This document shows positions 5,224 through 5,552 of a stretch of DNA of 5,552 nt, in pieces. The notes beneath the pieces were generated by a model. It was not told where the DNA came from and made no database searches. It was given only the letters and a program-made list of their open reading frames with translations. The DNA lies in contig CALFWJ010000026.1 in assembly GCA_937928525.1 (NCBI GenBank), forward strand, positions 1 through 5,552, written 5' to 3'. Position numbers and translations under genes: made by a program. Numbering within the stretch: the first letter of the stretch is position 1; every line of letters begins with the position of its first letter. The DNA is from an uncultured Alphaproteobacteria bacterium (GTDB lineage Bacteria; Pseudomonadota; Alphaproteobacteria; UBA2136; UBA6156).

Positions 5224-5552
5224 ATGACTTTGTTCGAATATAGCCTCATTGGCCTTGGTGCTTATTTTTTACTGCTTATCGGCATTGGTTGGTGGACAGG
5301 CAATCATACCGACCATGAAGGCTTTATCATCGGTAACCGCAACGTGGGCATTTTCCCAACCGCAGCCTCTATTGCCGTGGGCTGGCGCGACGGCGCGTTT
5401 ATTGCCTTCTGGCTATCATTTAGCTATACAATGGGCTATGCCCTGCTGTCATTTTCTTTAGGGCTAGTTGTACTGACCGTAATTGTTTTGTATGCATCAG
5501 GCCGACTACGCAAAAAAGCTCAGCAAGAAAATTATATTACCCCAGGCCAAAT
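5224..5552 (+). CDS. Sodium:solute symporter-family protein, 3'-truncated by window edge
   Basis: The first 109 residues of a membrane protein are visible, open to the window end. The ATG at 5224 has AAGG (5213-5216) with a 7-base gap. A first membrane helix spans about 5-24 (SLIGLGAYFLLLIGIGWW). The cytoplasmic loop HEGFIIGNRNVGIFPTAASI (31-50) has the F-x-x-x-x-R-x-x-G pattern that follows the first helix in solute:sodium symporters (PutP/SglT type). Two more hydrophobic stretches lie at about 48-70 and 72-92, then the basic loop SGRLRKK. Full-length members have 11-14 helices and use the sodium gradient to import sugars, amino acids or organic acids; the substrate cannot be read from this fragment. 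Some two-component kinases (CbrA type) begin with the same module, so a sensor role is possible. It follows the cheB terminator and is probably its own unit; I found no clear promoter in 5153-5223. Confidence 0.75.
   Translation, partial: MTLFEYSLIGLGAYFLLLIGIGWWTGNHTDHEGFIIGNRNVGIFPTAASIAVGWRDGAFIAFWLSFSYTMGYALLSFSLGLVVLTVIVLYASGRLRKKAQQENYITPGQ

Overview
The window reads as bacterial chromosome, most likely from a motile alphaproteobacterium of moderate GC content. That placement is inferred from protein style. CheY begins with the MAVDxNM pattern and carries the PFIMVTAE and GVNNYIVKPFNAATLK blocks, CheZ has an FQDVTGQRIQKVV-type active-site helix, and the TPR protein ends in a series of LDSLGWAYY and HLGDIYAALG repeats. 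A gammaproteobacterium cannot be excluded.

Layout, left to right: (1) the 3' part of a large tetratricopeptide-repeat gene (1-1353), whose start lies outside the window; (2) an AT-richer insert of two convergent single genes. One (1455-2141, +) encodes a 228-residue protein that looks like a degenerate HD-superfamily (COG4339-like) phosphohydrolase relative. The other (2187-2579, -) encodes a 130-residue protein I do not recognise. They share a perfect bidirectional hairpin terminator (2151-2182), and their upstream regions share short sequence elements; (3) a chemotaxis cassette cheY (2834-3220), cheZ (3250-3993) and cheB (4041-5099), all on + and closely spaced, preceded by a good sigma-54-type GG-N10-GC promoter candidate (2781-2797) and closed by a hairpin terminator (5121-5152); (4) the 5' end of a sodium:solute symporter-like membrane protein (5224 to the window end).

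The three chemotaxis proteins form the signal-output and adaptation arm of a chemotaxis pathway. CheY carries the phosphoryl signal to the flagellar switch, CheZ removes it, and CheB demethylates receptors to reset sensitivity. The kinase cheA, the coupling protein cheW and the methyltransferase cheR are not in this stretch, although cheA commonly sits between cheZ and cheB in related clusters. The phosphodonor for CheY and CheB must therefore be encoded elsewhere.

No tRNA, rRNA, CRISPR array, transposase or attachment site was seen. The most interesting items are the degenerate HD-like protein, the unrecognised 130-residue protein, the shared upstream elements of these two genes, and the sigma-54-like site ahead of cheY.
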